This document shows positions 47,772 through 57,448 of a stretch of 64,000 nucleotides of DNA, one piece after another (the first letter of the stretch is position 1; every line of letters starts with the position of its first letter). This DNA comes from Arthrobacter sp. ZGTC131 (GTDB lineage Bacteria > Actinomycetota > Actinomycetes > Actinomycetales > Micrococcaceae): positions 1-64,000 of the forward strand of contig NZ_PJIK01000008.1 in NCBI RefSeq assembly GCF_002929275.1, given 5' to 3'. The notes under the pieces were generated by a model. It was not told the origin of the DNA, did no database searches, and was given only the letters and a program-made list of their open reading frames with translations. The translations under genes were made by a program, and so were the position numbers.

Positions 47772-48182
47772 GTGCTGGCCACCAGGAACCGTCTGAGGAC
47801 TTCAACCGATTTTTCAACAACTGTACGTTCCGGCGTCCGCAATGGACGCCGGAACGTAGTCTTATATACGGCAACTATCGGGGCCGATGAACCCAGCAGG
47901 ATCGGGTTCATCGTTTCCAAAGGTGTCGGGAACGCTGTTGCAAGGAACCTCGTTAAGAGGAGACTTAGGGAAGCCGGTGCTCTCTCGCTGCGCGAGTACG
48001 GCACCGGGTTCGCTATTGTGGTGCGTGCCCTGCCCGCCGCGGCATCTGCCAACTGGCAGGAACTGCTGGCGGATTATAACGCTGCCTTGGAAGTGACCAT
48101 GAAGCGTTTGGGTGGCCGCCAACCACAGTCGGCCGCAACGCGATCGAACGGAACAACACAGGAAGGGACACAGCGTGCTTGA
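47772..48182 (+). CDS. rnpA: Ribonuclease P protein component
   Basis: A 136-residue basic protein that assists the RNase P RNA in maturing tRNA 5' ends. It shows the start LATRNRLRTSTDFSTTVR, GFIVSKGVGNAVARN and the RNR motif RNLVKRRLRE. A 20-residue polar tail exceeds the family core. GTG 47772 gives the normal N-terminus. It overlaps yidD by 8 bases. Confidence 0.95.
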   Translation: MLATRNRLRTSTDFSTTVRSGVRNGRRNVVLYTATIGADEPSRIGFIVSKGVGNAVARNLVKRRLREAGALSLREYGTGFAIVVRALPAAASANWQELLADYNAALEVTMKRLGGRQPQSAATRSNGTTQEGTQRA

Positions 48183-48570
48183 CCTGACTGCCGCCGTCGT
48201 CCCTTCCCTCAAGTCCGCAGCTGCGGCTGCCGGCAGATTCGTCTGGAACCTGCCGCGCAATATCCTCATTCTTCTGCTAAAGGCCTACCGCAAGGTGATT
48301 TCCCCCTTGTACGGGCAGGTCTGCCGCTTCTTTCCCTCGTGCTCGGCTTACGCGCTCGAGGCAATCACGGTTCACGGAGCCGTTAAGGGAAGCTGGCTCG
48401 CGGCCAGGCGCCTGATGCGCTGCCACCCCTGGAACGCCGGTGGCGTGGACCACGTCCCCGCCGGCCGCCGCGAATGGCCCAACAACCAGACCCCCACAAT
48501 TGTTGTGCTGAACAACCCGGATAAATACCTGGCTGCTCAGACTGATGGAGAAGGCCGCGCTGCGGCCTAA
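48175..48570 (+). CDS. yidD: Membrane protein insertion efficiency factor YidD
   Basis: A 131-residue protein with an amphipathic membrane-binding N-terminus and the YidD core: LLLKAYRKVISPLYGQVCRF, FFPSCSAYALEAITVHGAVKG and RLMRCHPWNAGGVDHVP. It aids YidC-dependent insertion of membrane proteins at the inner leaflet. GTG 48175 with GGAAGGGA ahead overlaps the rnpA stop region by 8 bases. The tail (NNPDKYLAAQTDGEG) is variable. Confidence 0.93.
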   Translation: MLDLTAAVVPSLKSAAAAAGRFVWNLPRNILILLLKAYRKVISPLYGQVCRFFPSCSAYALEAITVHGAVKGSWLAARRLMRCHPWNAGGVDHVPAGRREWPNNQTPTIVVLNNPDKYLAAQTDGEGRAAA

Positions 48571-48586
48571 CGAATAGGGATATCGT

Positions 48587-49561
48587 ATGGACTTCTTTGA
48601 AACAATCATGTTTCCGTTCAAATGGCTTGTGTCCATCATCATGGTGGGCTTCCATGAGGGCCTGAGCGGCATTGGGATGCCCGCCGCCAGCGGCTGGACC
48701 TGGACGCTGTCCATCATCGGGCTCGTGCTGGTGATCCGTGCCGCCCTGATTCCCGTCTTCGTCAAGCAGATCAAGGCGCAGCGCGGCATGCAGCTGCTGC
48801 AGCCGGACCTGAAGAAGCTCCAGGACAAGTACAAGGGCAAGACGGATCAGCTGTCGCGCCAGGCCATGGCCCAGGAACAGATGGCCATGTACAAGAAGCA
48901 CGGAACCAACCCGTTCTCCGCCTGCCTCCCCATGTTGATCCAGATGCCCTTCTTCTTTGCGCTGTTCACGGTGCTGTCCGGCATCAGCACGGCCCGTGAC
49001 CAGGGCCTCGGCATCGGCGCGATGAGCCACGAGCAGGTGGTGCAGTTCGATGAGTCCACCATCTTCGGGGCCACGCTGTCCGCTTCACTTCTGCACGGCG
49101 GCGAAGGAAACCTGACGTCCGTATGGATCCTGTCGATCGTGATGATCCTGGCCATGACGGCCTCGCAGTTCATCACGCAGAAGCAGATCATGGCCAAGAA
49201 CATGTCCGAAGAGGCCATGGCCAGCCCGTTCATGCGCCAGCAGAAGATGATGCTCTACATCCTGCCGATCGTTTTCGGCGTGGGCGGCATCAACTTCCCC
49301 ATCGGTGTCCTCATCTACTGGACCACCACCAACCTCTGGACCATGGCGCAGCAGTTCTTCGTCATCCGCCGCATGCCGACGCCGGGATCCCCGGCCGCGA
49401 AGGCCCTCGCCGAGCGCCGTGCCGCCAAGGGCCTGCCGGCCCTGCCCATCTTGGGTGGCAAGAAAGTCGACGCCGAGGCTGAGGCCGCTGCCGCCGCTGC
49501 GGTTGCGCAAGCCCGCAGCCAGCGCATTCAGCCACAACGTAAGAACAGGAAGAAGAAGTAA
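48587..49561 (+). CDS. yidC: Membrane protein insertase YidC
   Basis: A 324-residue Oxa1/YidC insertase of the short Gram-positive type with five main helices. Signs are FPFKWLVSIIMVGFHEGL, the hydrophilic-groove Arg in LVLVIRAALIPVFVKQ, KLQDKYKGKTDQLSRQ cytoplasmic hairpin, NPFSACLPMLIQMPFFFALF and PIGVLIYWTTTNLWTMAQQF. The basic C-terminal tail (RKNRKKK) probably touches the ribosome. No lipobox is visible. Its TAA overlaps the jag ATG by one base. Confidence 0.96.
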   Translation: MDFFETIMFPFKWLVSIIMVGFHEGLSGIGMPAASGWTWTLSIIGLVLVIRAALIPVFVKQIKAQRGMQLLQPDLKKLQDKYKGKTDQLSRQAMAQEQMAMYKKHGTNPFSACLPMLIQMPFFFALFTVLSGISTARDQGLGIGAMSHEQVVQFDESTIFGATLSASLLHGGEGNLTSVWILSIVMILAMTASQFITQKQIMAKNMSEEAMASPFMRQQKMMLYILPIVFGVGGINFPIGVLIYWTTTNLWTMAQQFFVIRRMPTPGSPAAKALAERRAAKGLPALPILGGKKVDAEAEAAAAAAVAQARSQRIQPQRKNRKKK

Positions 49562-50124
49562 TGTCTGTTGAGAGCTCTGAGCACGCACTTTCCGCTGATG
49601 TCAGCGAAGACCAGGACGACGCCGCCGAGGCAGGGAACGCCGGTAAGGGTACGTCTGCGAGCCGTCTGGAAGAAGAAGGCGACGTCGCAGCTGACTACCT
49701 TGAGGAACTGCTCGACATTGCCGACATCGACGGCGACATCGACATCGAGGTCCGCAACGGACGGACGTACATCTCGATCGTCACAGAGGAAGAGTCTGCT
49801 GGCTTGGAGAGCCTGGTTGGCCGCGACGGCGAAGTACTGGAAGCACTCCAGGAGCTGACCCGTCTCTCGGTTCTTTCCGCAACGGACAACCGGTCGCGTT
49901 TGGTGCTGGACATCAACGGGTACCGCAAGGAGCGCGCGGGACACCTGCAGAAGATCGCCGAGGATGCCGTGGCCTCGGTCAAGGAAACCGGTAAGGCTGT
50001 AGCGCTTGAGCCGATGAGTGCCTACGAGCGCAAGATCGTGCACGACGCCGTTGCCGATTTGGGACTGGTCAGCGAGTCCGAGGGCGAAGGCGCCGGCAGG
50101 CACATCGTCGTCTCTGCCGACTGA
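49561..50124 (+). CDS. jag: Jag/KhpB-type RNA-binding protein (KH + R3H)
   Basis: A 187-residue protein. After an acidic N-terminal region (1-45), a KH-like domain follows (DYLEELLDIADIDGDIDIEV; GLESLVGRDGEVLEALQEL), then the R3H domain (DINGYRKERAGHLQKIAEDA; LEPMSAYERKIVHDAVADLG). KhpB/Jag binds RNA and is linked to cell division and elongation. ATG 49561 overlaps the yidC stop. Confidence 0.94.
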   Translation: MSVESSEHALSADVSEDQDDAAEAGNAGKGTSASRLEEEGDVAADYLEELLDIADIDGDIDIEVRNGRTYISIVTEEESAGLESLVGRDGEVLEALQELTRLSVLSATDNRSRLVLDINGYRKERAGHLQKIAEDAVASVKETGKAVALEPMSAYERKIVHDAVADLGLVSESEGEGAGRHIVVSAD

Positions 50125-50143
50125 ATCGCCGGCTGGTCTACTG

Positions 50144-50794
50144 ATGGTGGAAATAACGGCGGCCGAGCGCCAGGCAGCGGAAAAGATTTTCGGTGACCGC
50201 CTTGGCCTGGCCGAGCGGTATGTTGAGCACCTCGCCACGTCGGGAACCGAGCGTGGACTTATCGGGCCGCGGGAAATACCGCGCCTATGGGGACGCCACG
50301 TCCTGAACTGTGCGGTTATTGAAAGCGAAATCGCGCACGGAAGCCATGTGGCCGACGTCGGCAGCGGAGCTGGCCTGCCGGGCCTGTGCCTGGCCATCGC
50401 CCGCCCGGATCTGGAGCTGACCCTCATTGAACCGCTGGAACGGCGGGTCATCTGGCTGCAGGAGGTCGTTGACGATCTCGGACTGAGCAATGTTACGGTT
50501 ATGCGCACCCGGGCTGAATTGGCGGTCGGGATGGTGAAGGCTGACGTCGTGACCGCTCGGGCGGTGTCGGCGCTGAGCAATTTGGCTGGCCTGACCATTC
50601 CGCTATTGGATGGCGACGGCGAAGTCGTGGCCATCAAGGGACGTAGCGCCGCCGAGGAAATTGAGAAGGCCGCCAAGGTGATCCGCAAGCTCGGCGGCGT
50701 GCAGACTTCCGTGGTGACCGTTGGGCAGGATCTGCTGGAGGAACCCACCACCGTGGTGCGAATTGTAGTGAAGAAGAGCCGAAAGATCGCCTAG
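50144..50794 (+). CDS. rsmG: 16S rRNA (guanine-N7) methyltransferase RsmG
   Basis: A 216-residue SAM-dependent enzyme that methylates the 530 loop of 16S rRNA (G527 in E. coli numbering). Motifs: RLWGRHVLNCAVI, the SAM-binding VADVGSGAGLPGLCLAI, TLIEPLERRVIWLQEV and VTARAVSALSNL. ATG 50144 starts 19 bases after jag. Loss in other actinobacteria gives low-level streptomycin resistance. Confidence 0.94.
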   Translation: MVEITAAERQAAEKIFGDRLGLAERYVEHLATSGTERGLIGPREIPRLWGRHVLNCAVIESEIAHGSHVADVGSGAGLPGLCLAIARPDLELTLIEPLERRVIWLQEVVDDLGLSNVTVMRTRAELAVGMVKADVVTARAVSALSNLAGLTIPLLDGDGEVVAIKGRSAAEEIEKAAKVIRKLGGVQTSVVTVGQDLLEEPTTVVRIVVKKSRKIA

Positions 50795-50880
50795 TCCAGG
50801 CCCGGTGCCACAGGTCTTGAGGGCGTAGCGGTTAGGCTAGAGAACGGCAGCAAAAGCCGAACGAGAGTGAGTGTGTCCCA

Positions 50881-51930
50881 GTGACCAGTAGCGAAACCTC
50901 CACGCAGCGGATTCCCCCGTTCGTGTCCTTGGGGTCGGCACGCACCTTTGGTGCACCCTCGGTCGCTACGGGATCGAATCACCTGAATTCGGTTGCGGTG
51001 TCTGCTTCGAAGGTTTCACGTGAAACAGCTGCCAGCGCGAACGTGCTGGACACCCTGGACGATTCAAGCCCCATCGCCCGCGAGCTCGCGCACGAGAACA
51101 AGCGCCGGGAAAGGCTCCTGGGCCGCAACCTCCCCAAACCCGAGAAAACGCGCGTCTTCACGGTTTCAAACCAAAAAGGCGGCGTGGGTAAGACCACCAC
51201 GACGGTCAACATCGCGGCCGCGTTGGCGGCTGCCGGGCTGAACGTCTTGGTGATCGACATTGACCCGCAGGGTAACGCCTCCACCGCCTTGGGCATCGAG
51301 CACCATGCCGAGGTCGACAGCATCTACGACGTCCTGATCAATGATGTGCCGCTGGAGGACGTCGTGGCTCCGTGCCCCGACATCAACAACCTGATCTGTG
51401 CCCCCGCGACCATTCACCTGGCGGGTGCCGAAATCGAACTGGTGTCTCTTGTGGCCAGGGAGCAGCGGCTGCGCCGCGCAATTGACGTTTACGCCAAGTC
51501 TCGCCAGAAAAAGGGCGAAGAGCGGCTTGACTACATCTTCATCGACTGCCCGCCGAGTCTCGGCCTGCTGACGGTGAACGCGTTCTGCGCCGCGGGCGAG
51601 GTCCTCATTCCCATCCAGTGTGAGTACTATGCGCTGGAGGGCCTCAGCCAGCTCCTGAAAAACATCGAGATGATCCAGAAGCACTTGAACGCTGATCTGG
51701 AAGTCTCCACCATTCTGCTGACCATGTACGACGGCCGGACAAATCTTGCCGCGCAGGTCGCCGCTGAGGTGCGCCAGCACTTCCCGGACCAGGTACTGGG
51801 CGCTGTTGTTCCGCGCTCCGTGCGCATCTCCGAGGCACCCAGCTATCAGCAGACCGTCATGACGTACGATCCATCCTCCAGCGGCGCCCTTTCCTATCTG
51901 GAAGCCGCAGCGGAAATCGCTGAACGCTAG
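50881..51930 (+). CDS. parA: Chromosome partitioning ATPase ParA
   Basis: A 349-residue Walker-type ATPase that binds DNA non-specifically and drives segregation of ParB-parS complexes. The deviant Walker A KGGVGKTTTTVN is near residue 97-108, Walker A' region VLVIDIDPQGNAS and Walker B YIFIDCPPSLGLL follow. About 90 N-terminal residues before the core are a poorly conserved extension whose DNA contains a parS site encoding VSRET. GTG 50881 follows GAGTGAGTGTG; a start inside the extension is not excluded. ParB follows after 66 bases. Confidence 0.94.
   Translation: MTSSETSTQRIPPFVSLGSARTFGAPSVATGSNHLNSVAVSASKVSRETAASANVLDTLDDSSPIARELAHENKRRERLLGRNLPKPEKTRVFTVSNQKGGVGKTTTTVNIAAALAAAGLNVLVIDIDPQGNASTALGIEHHAEVDSIYDVLINDVPLEDVVAPCPDINNLICAPATIHLAGAEIELVSLVAREQRLRRAIDVYAKSRQKKGEERLDYIFIDCPPSLGLLTVNAFCAAGEVLIPIQCEYYALEGLSQLLKNIEMIQKHLNADLEVSTILLTMYDGRTNLAAQVAAEVRQHFPDQVLGAVVPRSVRISEAPSYQQTVMTYDPSSSGALSYLEAAAEIAER
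51013..51026. promoter_or_regulatory. parS: parS site inside parA
   Basis: The perfect palindrome GTTTCACGTGAAAC, the core of the bacterial parS consensus, lies in codons 45-49 of parA. It is the leftmost of the nine exact copies. Confidence 0.92.
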
Positions 51931-51996
51931 AATTTTCCAAACACTGCACAGCCGGAGCCAGGCATTGCCGGGCTCTTCCAATGGAGGGATTTATCC

Positions 51997-53334
51997 ATGA
52001 GCGATAAGCGACGCGGGCTCGGTCGCGGTCTTGGCGCACTCATTCCAAGTTCCGCCTCGACAAACGCTTCGGGTAGCGGAACAGCGCCGTCACGCCCCGT
52101 GGACCTCTTCTTTCCGGAAGCGCGCAAGACTGTGCCGGCAGATGCTGCTCCCGCAGTTGAACCTTCTGCGACGACGCCTGCCGGAGGAGCCGTTGGAACC
52201 AAGGCTTCTGCCGCTTCCGATTCGCACTCCGAGGAGGCGCCGGTCAAGGCCGCTCCGGTGAAAGCCGCCGGCGGGCGTTCATCCGCTGGGTCCCCTGCTG
52301 GTGGGTCGGCGGCTGCCGGGGCCGAAGAGGTGACCGAGAAGACGCCGGACAAGCGACGCGCTCCCGGACAGAAGGCTGAAGCCGCCGCGTCCTCCAACGG
52401 GAAGACCAGCCGTGACGCTTCGGCCGATGAGATTCAGGCTGAAGCTGCTGATGGGACAGACGAAAGGCCTGCCGCGGTTTCCCGTGCAGCCGGCAACGAG
52501 GTCGAGCTTGTCGAGGTTCCGGGCGTGCGGTTTGCCGAGATCCCCGTGGGCGACATTCACCCCAACCGGAAACAGCCCCGTACTGTCTTCGATGAGGACG
52601 ACATGGCCGAGTTGGTTCACTCAGTTCGCGAAATAGGCGTTCTCCAGCCAATTGTGGTGCGGACATCAACCGAAAAGGGTGGTGAACCCTACGAGCTGGT
52701 CATGGGTGAACGCCGCTGGCGTGCGGTTCAGGCCGCCGGCCTGGATACCATCCCCGCAATCGTCCGTGACACCACTGATGACGACCTGCTCCGGGACGCA
52801 CTCCTCGAGAACCTGCACCGCAGCCAGCTGAACCCGCTGGAAGAGGCTGCGGCCTACCAGCAGCTCCTCGAAGACTTCGGCACGACGCATGAGCAGCTCG
52901 CTGACCGGATCGGCCGGTCGCGCCCCCAGGTGTCGAATACTCTACGGTTGCTCAAGCTTCCGCCGCTGGTGCAGCGGCGGGTGGCCGCAAACGTTCTCTC
53001 TGCGGGGCACGCCCGTGCACTTCTGTCTCTGCCGGACGCAGCGGCAATGGAGCGCCTTGCCCAGAAGATCGTGGCCGAGGGCATGTCCGTCCGGGCCACC
53101 GAAGAGGCTGTTACTCTTCACCGCGAGCCTGCCTCGCAGTCGAAGAACAATATTCCCCGTCCAGGTGCCCGCCATGAACGTCTGGATTACCTCGCTTCCT
53201 CGCTGTCGGATCGCCTCGACACCAACGTGAAGATCTCGTTGGGTGCCCGGAAGGGACGCGTCAGCATTGAGTTTGCCAGCGTGGAAGATCTCAACCGAAT
53301 CATGGATGTTCTGGCCCCCGGGGCCGAAGGCTAA
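51997..53334 (+). CDS. parB: Chromosome partitioning protein ParB
   Basis: A 445-residue CTP-dependent DNA clamp. The short ParA-interaction start is [18 protein letters not shown] low-complexity Ala/Pro/Glu segment follows (about 20-165), much longer than in most ParB proteins. The ParB/Srx domain has [20 protein letters not shown] and the CTP-site GERRWRA (from residue 237); the parS-reading helix-turn-helix is [20 protein letters not shown]; the C-terminal dimerisation domain ends [12 protein letters not shown]. Ends 44 bases before a parS palindrome. Confidence 0.95.
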   Translation: MSDKRRGLGRGLGALIPSSASTNASGSGTAPSRPVDLFFPEARKTVPADAAPAVEPSATTPAGGAVGTKASAASDSHSEEAPVKAAPVKAAGGRSSAGSPAGGSAAAGAEEVTEKTPDKRRAPGQKAEAAASSNGKTSRDASADEIQAEAADGTDERPAAVSRAAGNEVELVEVPGVRFAEIPVGDIHPNRKQPRTVFDEDDMAELVHSVREIGVLQPIVVRTSTEKGGEPYELVMGERRWRAVQAAGLDTIPAIVRDTTDDDLLRDALLENLHRSQLNPLEEAAAYQQLLEDFGTTHEQLADRIGRSRPQVSNTLRLLKLPPLVQRRVAANVLSAGHARALLSLPDAAAMERLAQKIVAEGMSVRATEEAVTLHREPASQSKNNIPRPGARHERLDYLASSLSDRLDTNVKISLGARKGRVSIEFASVEDLNRIMDVLAPGAEG

Positions 53335-53378
53335 GAGTTTCCGTCGCAAGGCTGAAAACTAGGAACTTGCGAACTTTC

Positions 53379-53408
53379 GAGGGCCCGTTTCACGTGAAAC
53401 GGGCCCTC
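53379..53408 (+). terminator. 30-base perfect palindrome: parB terminator with parS at its centre
   Basis: The parS core (53387-53400) is extended on both sides by GAGGGCCC and GGGCCCTC, making a perfect 30-base palindrome followed by TTCCTTT. It lies 44 bases behind the parB stop. As RNA it would form a 13 to 15-pair hairpin with a short U-rich tail, so it may end parB transcription while also binding ParB as DNA. Confidence 0.65.
53387..53400. promoter_or_regulatory. parS: parS site downstream of parB
   Basis: Exact GTTTCACGTGAAAC, embedded in the 30-base palindrome just described. Confidence 0.93.
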
Positions 53409-54469
53409 TTCCTTTGGCCGAAGTCCTTGGCGGGCGGAGTACAAGTGCTTCCGGTGTTCGAGGAGCGGCACGCAAACTGCTTTCGGTATCCGAACTGCTT
53501 ACGGTTTCCGGCATATGACTTGGCTTAGGACTGGGGCACACCGCTTCTGCTTGGATGGAACGACGAACCGAGATAGCTGCAATCCGCATGCCACGGCGGA
53601 CACCCCTGCGCCGGCACTGCGGGGAAGTTGTCGATCGGCTGGACAGTCGGCCCTGTGCGGTTGGATTTGCGAACTGAACCGTGCGATGCCTGAAATTCGT
53701 GTGCATTGACCGCAGCGAGGGCCGTGACCATAGAGGCTGAATTTGAATCCGCGTCGCCATCGGGTTGCGAGCTGTACTCACCGCGAGTGCTGCAGTAGAG
53801 GAGCCAGGGTAGGTCAACTCCGGTGCGGGTGGGCGCCCTCCCCTGAGACGAGTTCGTAGCGAAGCAGAGGATTGAACAGTGGCAATGTACTTGTCAGTGC
53901 TCAGACGCGACTGTCTCCCTTCGGTTGCGTACGGTCACGGGGCATGGAACGTGTGCTGGCCACGGGTTTTCATGCGTCCACGCGGATTAGCGCGGTCCCT
54001 GAGTGAGGGGCGGTGTCTTCCTCGCCCCATCGGGTAGGGGGCGGCTTACCAGGGGTCTGGCGGAGATCCAGGGAACCTGCTTCGGGGGTCGGCACCTTGG
54101 GGCGCCTTTTGGGTTTTTTCGGGCGGACGACAAGTTGCTTAGCGGTAGGTGCGCTCTACCGGAACGTTCATTTTGTACGATCCGGGGCTGGGGGACGCTA
54201 CATGGTATTCATTCAGCGAACTAGGGACATGATCGGGTGGTGACCTGGGTGCTCCGCCGACACGGATCTGCGTCTTCTTCTCGTATTGAACCCGTGGGGT
54301 TCGAGAAGCCAATGTGATCTGATGGCGGCTTGCAAGATCGGGCAGTCAGTCCGAAGCAGCGGATAGGGGCTCGTCCATTGGCAGGATCTCGCGCACTACC
54401 GCGGATCCGGTCCGGTCGGGTTTCCTGCCTGTCTTGCGGCAGGGGTGAATGTTCGCCAGTCCCCGGATT

Positions 54470-54483
54470 GTTTCACGTGAAAC
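54470..54483. promoter_or_regulatory. parS: parS site
   Basis: Exact GTTTCACGTGAAAC, 1083 bases after the previous copy. Confidence 0.93.
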
Positions 54484-54690
54484 GCCCAGGCTGGGAGTGA
54501 AATCGACTTTCCGAGGAGGACCGCGGCACTTTGCTCCTTGCCCATGGCGACCACGCAGGTAGCGGTCCGTCGGCCCAAAGTTTGCCAATCTTTGTCAGAT
54601 TGCAGCTTCAGCCGTGCAACGCGCGGCAGCCGTTGCCCGTATAAAAGTCTGACCACAGAAAGTCTGTGCGACATTCATCGTGCGCTGTCG

Positions 54691-54724
54691 TGTGCCGTTG
54701 TGTGCCAATGTGTGGAAGCCTGTG
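54691..54724 (+). repeat. Four TGTG steps at 10-base spacing
   Basis: TGTG begins at 54691, 54701, 54711 and 54721, within TGTGCCGTTG, TGTGCCAATG, TGTGGAAGCC and TGTGGCCACT. The spacing is near one helical turn. It may be a chance or decayed repeat. Confidence 0.4.
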
Positions 54725-55556
54725 GCCACTCATGACGTATGCCTCGTGTGTGGTCACCGCCCTCAAACAGGAGACCAAGCCCGCTTTTGCGTTCCCTGAC
54801 TTGGGCGCAGGACCCCCAGCTGCAACGCAAGCTCGGTGCGGCAAAGGCCGACGCCCGGAATGACCATTGGTGGGAGGGTGCCGTTGTTCTGCATAGCCGG
54901 CGATGCACCGGATCCTTGCGATGCCCGCACACCACTTCTACGTCGGTTGGGGCCGCCTCAACAGACGCTTGCCGGTCATGCTCCCGTCCCAGAACGGCAG
55001 CCATGGAGCCCGGTGCTGGCCGTTGGCGGAGGATGTGATTGGCGCAGTCGTCGGCTGGACTCGATTCACGGGCAACCGGCCATGCGCTCAAGGGGAGGTA
55101 TGGAAGTTTAGGGAGCCGGGTCGGATGATCGGCGATAGCGGAGTCCTCGATGATGCCCCTCATGGCAGGTCCAGGATTCTGACTACTTGTGAGCTGTCGC
55201 GTGTCCAGCGGCAAACGGATCGCCGGCCGAAAGGCCTGCTGGTCAAGCGTGCACAACGATCGCTGATGGCCCTAGCCGTAGGAGGCAATGGAACAGGCGT
55301 CCTCAACATGCTGAAGCGCAGGCCTGAGAGTCATAGGTGAGGCTGGCTGCAGGCGCGGTTGCAGAGGGCGGGTTCACTGCCAGGCAGGGTGTGCCACGTG
55401 CCAGGTGCCAGCTCCAGGTGGATCCAGGTGGCCACGGAACCGTGCCGTGCGGCTCCCTGGCGACCGCCCACGGTATTGACGACCGCTTGGTGTCGTCGGC
55501 TCACCTTTGGCTCTTACTACAGCCTAGGCAGGGCAGTGCGGCGCAGTGCTTCCACT

Positions 55557-55570
55557 GTTTCACGTGAAAC
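55557..55570. promoter_or_regulatory. parS: parS site
   Basis: Exact GTTTCACGTGAAAC, 1087 bases after the previous copy. Confidence 0.93.
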
Positions 55571-56059
55571 GATGGGTGCTGCGGTCGCTGAGAACCTGCG
55601 GTCGGTTCGCAGAGACACTGCGGGTAGGTACCCGCGTGAGCCACGTTTGTCTCTTCTGCAGGACGGCATAACGACACACTGCACATGTCTGCTCCCCCGC
55701 CTTCCTCGGGCTGTTTCTGCCAAGGGCAGCAACTGGGCAGAGAGCGTTCCCAGCCGTTCGGACGCGCGTTGCTGAGACTTAGGCGACATCCAGAGTTCGG
55801 CTCCCCGAGCTGACGACCGCCAGCTGTCCTTGACGTCGCTCCGCTTCGGCGACGGCCCTGGTCGCGACATTCGGCCGTCAGACTATCGAAGGACGGGCGT
55901 CCGTTGCCGGCATTGAACCGCGGCGGCCGGGATCACCCGTTGCAGTGACTACGAACTCTCGAGCTGGGATTCGTAGCACGCGTGACCCCGGAACTAGAAG
56001 AGACGGTTCGGTAGGGCCGTGGTGCCCTGCGTTGATGTGATGAGAATTGCCCACAGTCC

Positions 56060-56104
56060 GGTGGATAGTGCGGTGGATATCACAGTGGATAAAGCTGTGG
56101 ATAA
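56060..56104 (-). repeat. Phased DnaA-box array 1
   Basis: Four DnaA-box-like units in the same orientation start at 56060, 56072, 56084 and 56096, exactly 12 bases apart: GGTGGATAG, GGTGGATAT, AGTGGATAA and the exact TGTGGATAA. Match quality rises left to right. Confidence 0.75.
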
Positions 56105-56213
56105 CTCTGTTGGCAATTTGACCGGCTCGCACGCCGGGTCGCACCACTCATGGCTCCAGCTCGGCTTGAGAACGACGTCGGCGCGGCAGGCGGCATTCTT
56201 CTTTCGTCATCGT

Positions 56214-56227
56214 GTTTCACGTGAAAC
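56214..56227. promoter_or_regulatory. parS: parS site
   Basis: Exact GTTTCACGTGAAAC, between the two phased DnaA-box arrays. Confidence 0.93.
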
Positions 56228-56450
56228 GCGAGACTGGAGATGTGGAGTCCTCCAGAACGGCGCTCGTCGGGGAAAACGGGGTGAAATTAAGCCGATTCAG
56301 TTTACTAACAGGGTGTCGGACAAGGCTCAAGTATTGGACGGACACTTCGCCGCTCGTCCATTTCGGGAACAGCAGCCTGAGCTTCTGGCGCGGGACTGGA
56401 CCGGTTTCCTAGCGCCCACCAATAGTGTGGAAAGTCACATGCTAGTCCAC

Positions 56451-56495
56451 TGTGGAAAAGCCTGTGGATTCCGTTGTGGATAAGTCTGTGAATAA
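56451..56495 (-). repeat. Phased DnaA-box array 2
   Basis: Four units start at 56451, 56463, 56475 and 56487, again exactly 12 bases apart and in the same orientation: TGTGGAAAA, TGTGGATTC, the exact TGTGGATAA and TGTGAATAA. Confidence 0.75.
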
Positions 56496-57422
56496 CCTGA
56501 AGCCTGACCTGTGGGAAAGTGGGTGACAAGGGTGGGTATGGCCGCTATTTCCGGGGTGGCCTTTCCGAAGCTTGTCCTTCCCGTCGTGATTTCACACCCG
56601 GCCGCGTGCTGCCGAAATCCATCTGTCTGAGACACCGATTGGCGACTGATGAGTCACAGCGCCACGAGTGCCCCTATACGCGCGGGCCATGTTCCGCCAA
56701 GCCAACAAGGGGCTGGGTAGAGCGCCGTGCGGACCGCGCGAGAAGAAGCGGCCAGTCATCGGAGGCTGCCGCTGTGGATGCGCCGGGCCCGAGAGCGATC
56801 GTCCAGCGACACACCCATGAGCATCGTCGGACTCATGAACCCGACGCACCTCGCTCCGGCCCAACCATCGTTCTGGCAGGCACGATCAGTCGTCGCACGA
56901 CGGTCGGTGGCGTCTAGTAGCTCGGCGGTCGGCTCGCATAAGAGATAAGGCCGGCTGAGACAGTGCAAGGAGGAGATATGTTTTGTCCGTTGTTTCAGGC
57001 ACCCAAGCGCCAAGTAGGGCGCAGCTACAGTGGCCCAGGTCGTACTTCAAACACTGGACCGAACCGGCGATGAAGCGTGGGCCGGTGTCCGGCCTCACCG
57101 CGAGCGTCGCGGCATCGCGTCTAGACAGGGAGAAGCATCATGCCGTAGGAGCTGAAGGGCTCAGTCACACCACACGTGGGGCTTCGTCCTATCTCCCTAT
57201 GGAATAATGCAGGCTCCCATGGGCCCTTGTGGTTACGCCCTTGATCGGCTGTTGCGGGCTGCGCCGCGACGGTCTGATAGAGGCGCCCTCTGGGCTATGC
57301 CGGGCTCGGAGGATTTTGGCGTAGCTCGGGTGGTCTGCTGACGCAGCCACAGTCCAGGCGACTAGGAGCCCATTCCGGAGTCAGTGGCGTGATCGAAATC
57401 GGGGGCTGAGGTAGCAGAGACC

Positions 57423-57436
57423 GTTTCACGTGAAAC
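57423..57436. promoter_or_regulatory. parS: parS site, first of a close pair
   Basis: Exact GTTTCACGTGAAAC. A degenerate copy follows 26 bases further on. Confidence 0.93.
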
Positions 57437-57448
57437 AGCGCAGTGTCA

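Noticed and set aside
56019-56483. Repeat-like peptides (VDSAVDITVDKAVD on one strand, IHR repeats on the other)
   Set aside because: They arise from the 12-base-phased DnaA-box arrays being in frame (12 is a multiple of 3); the DNA repeat explains them.
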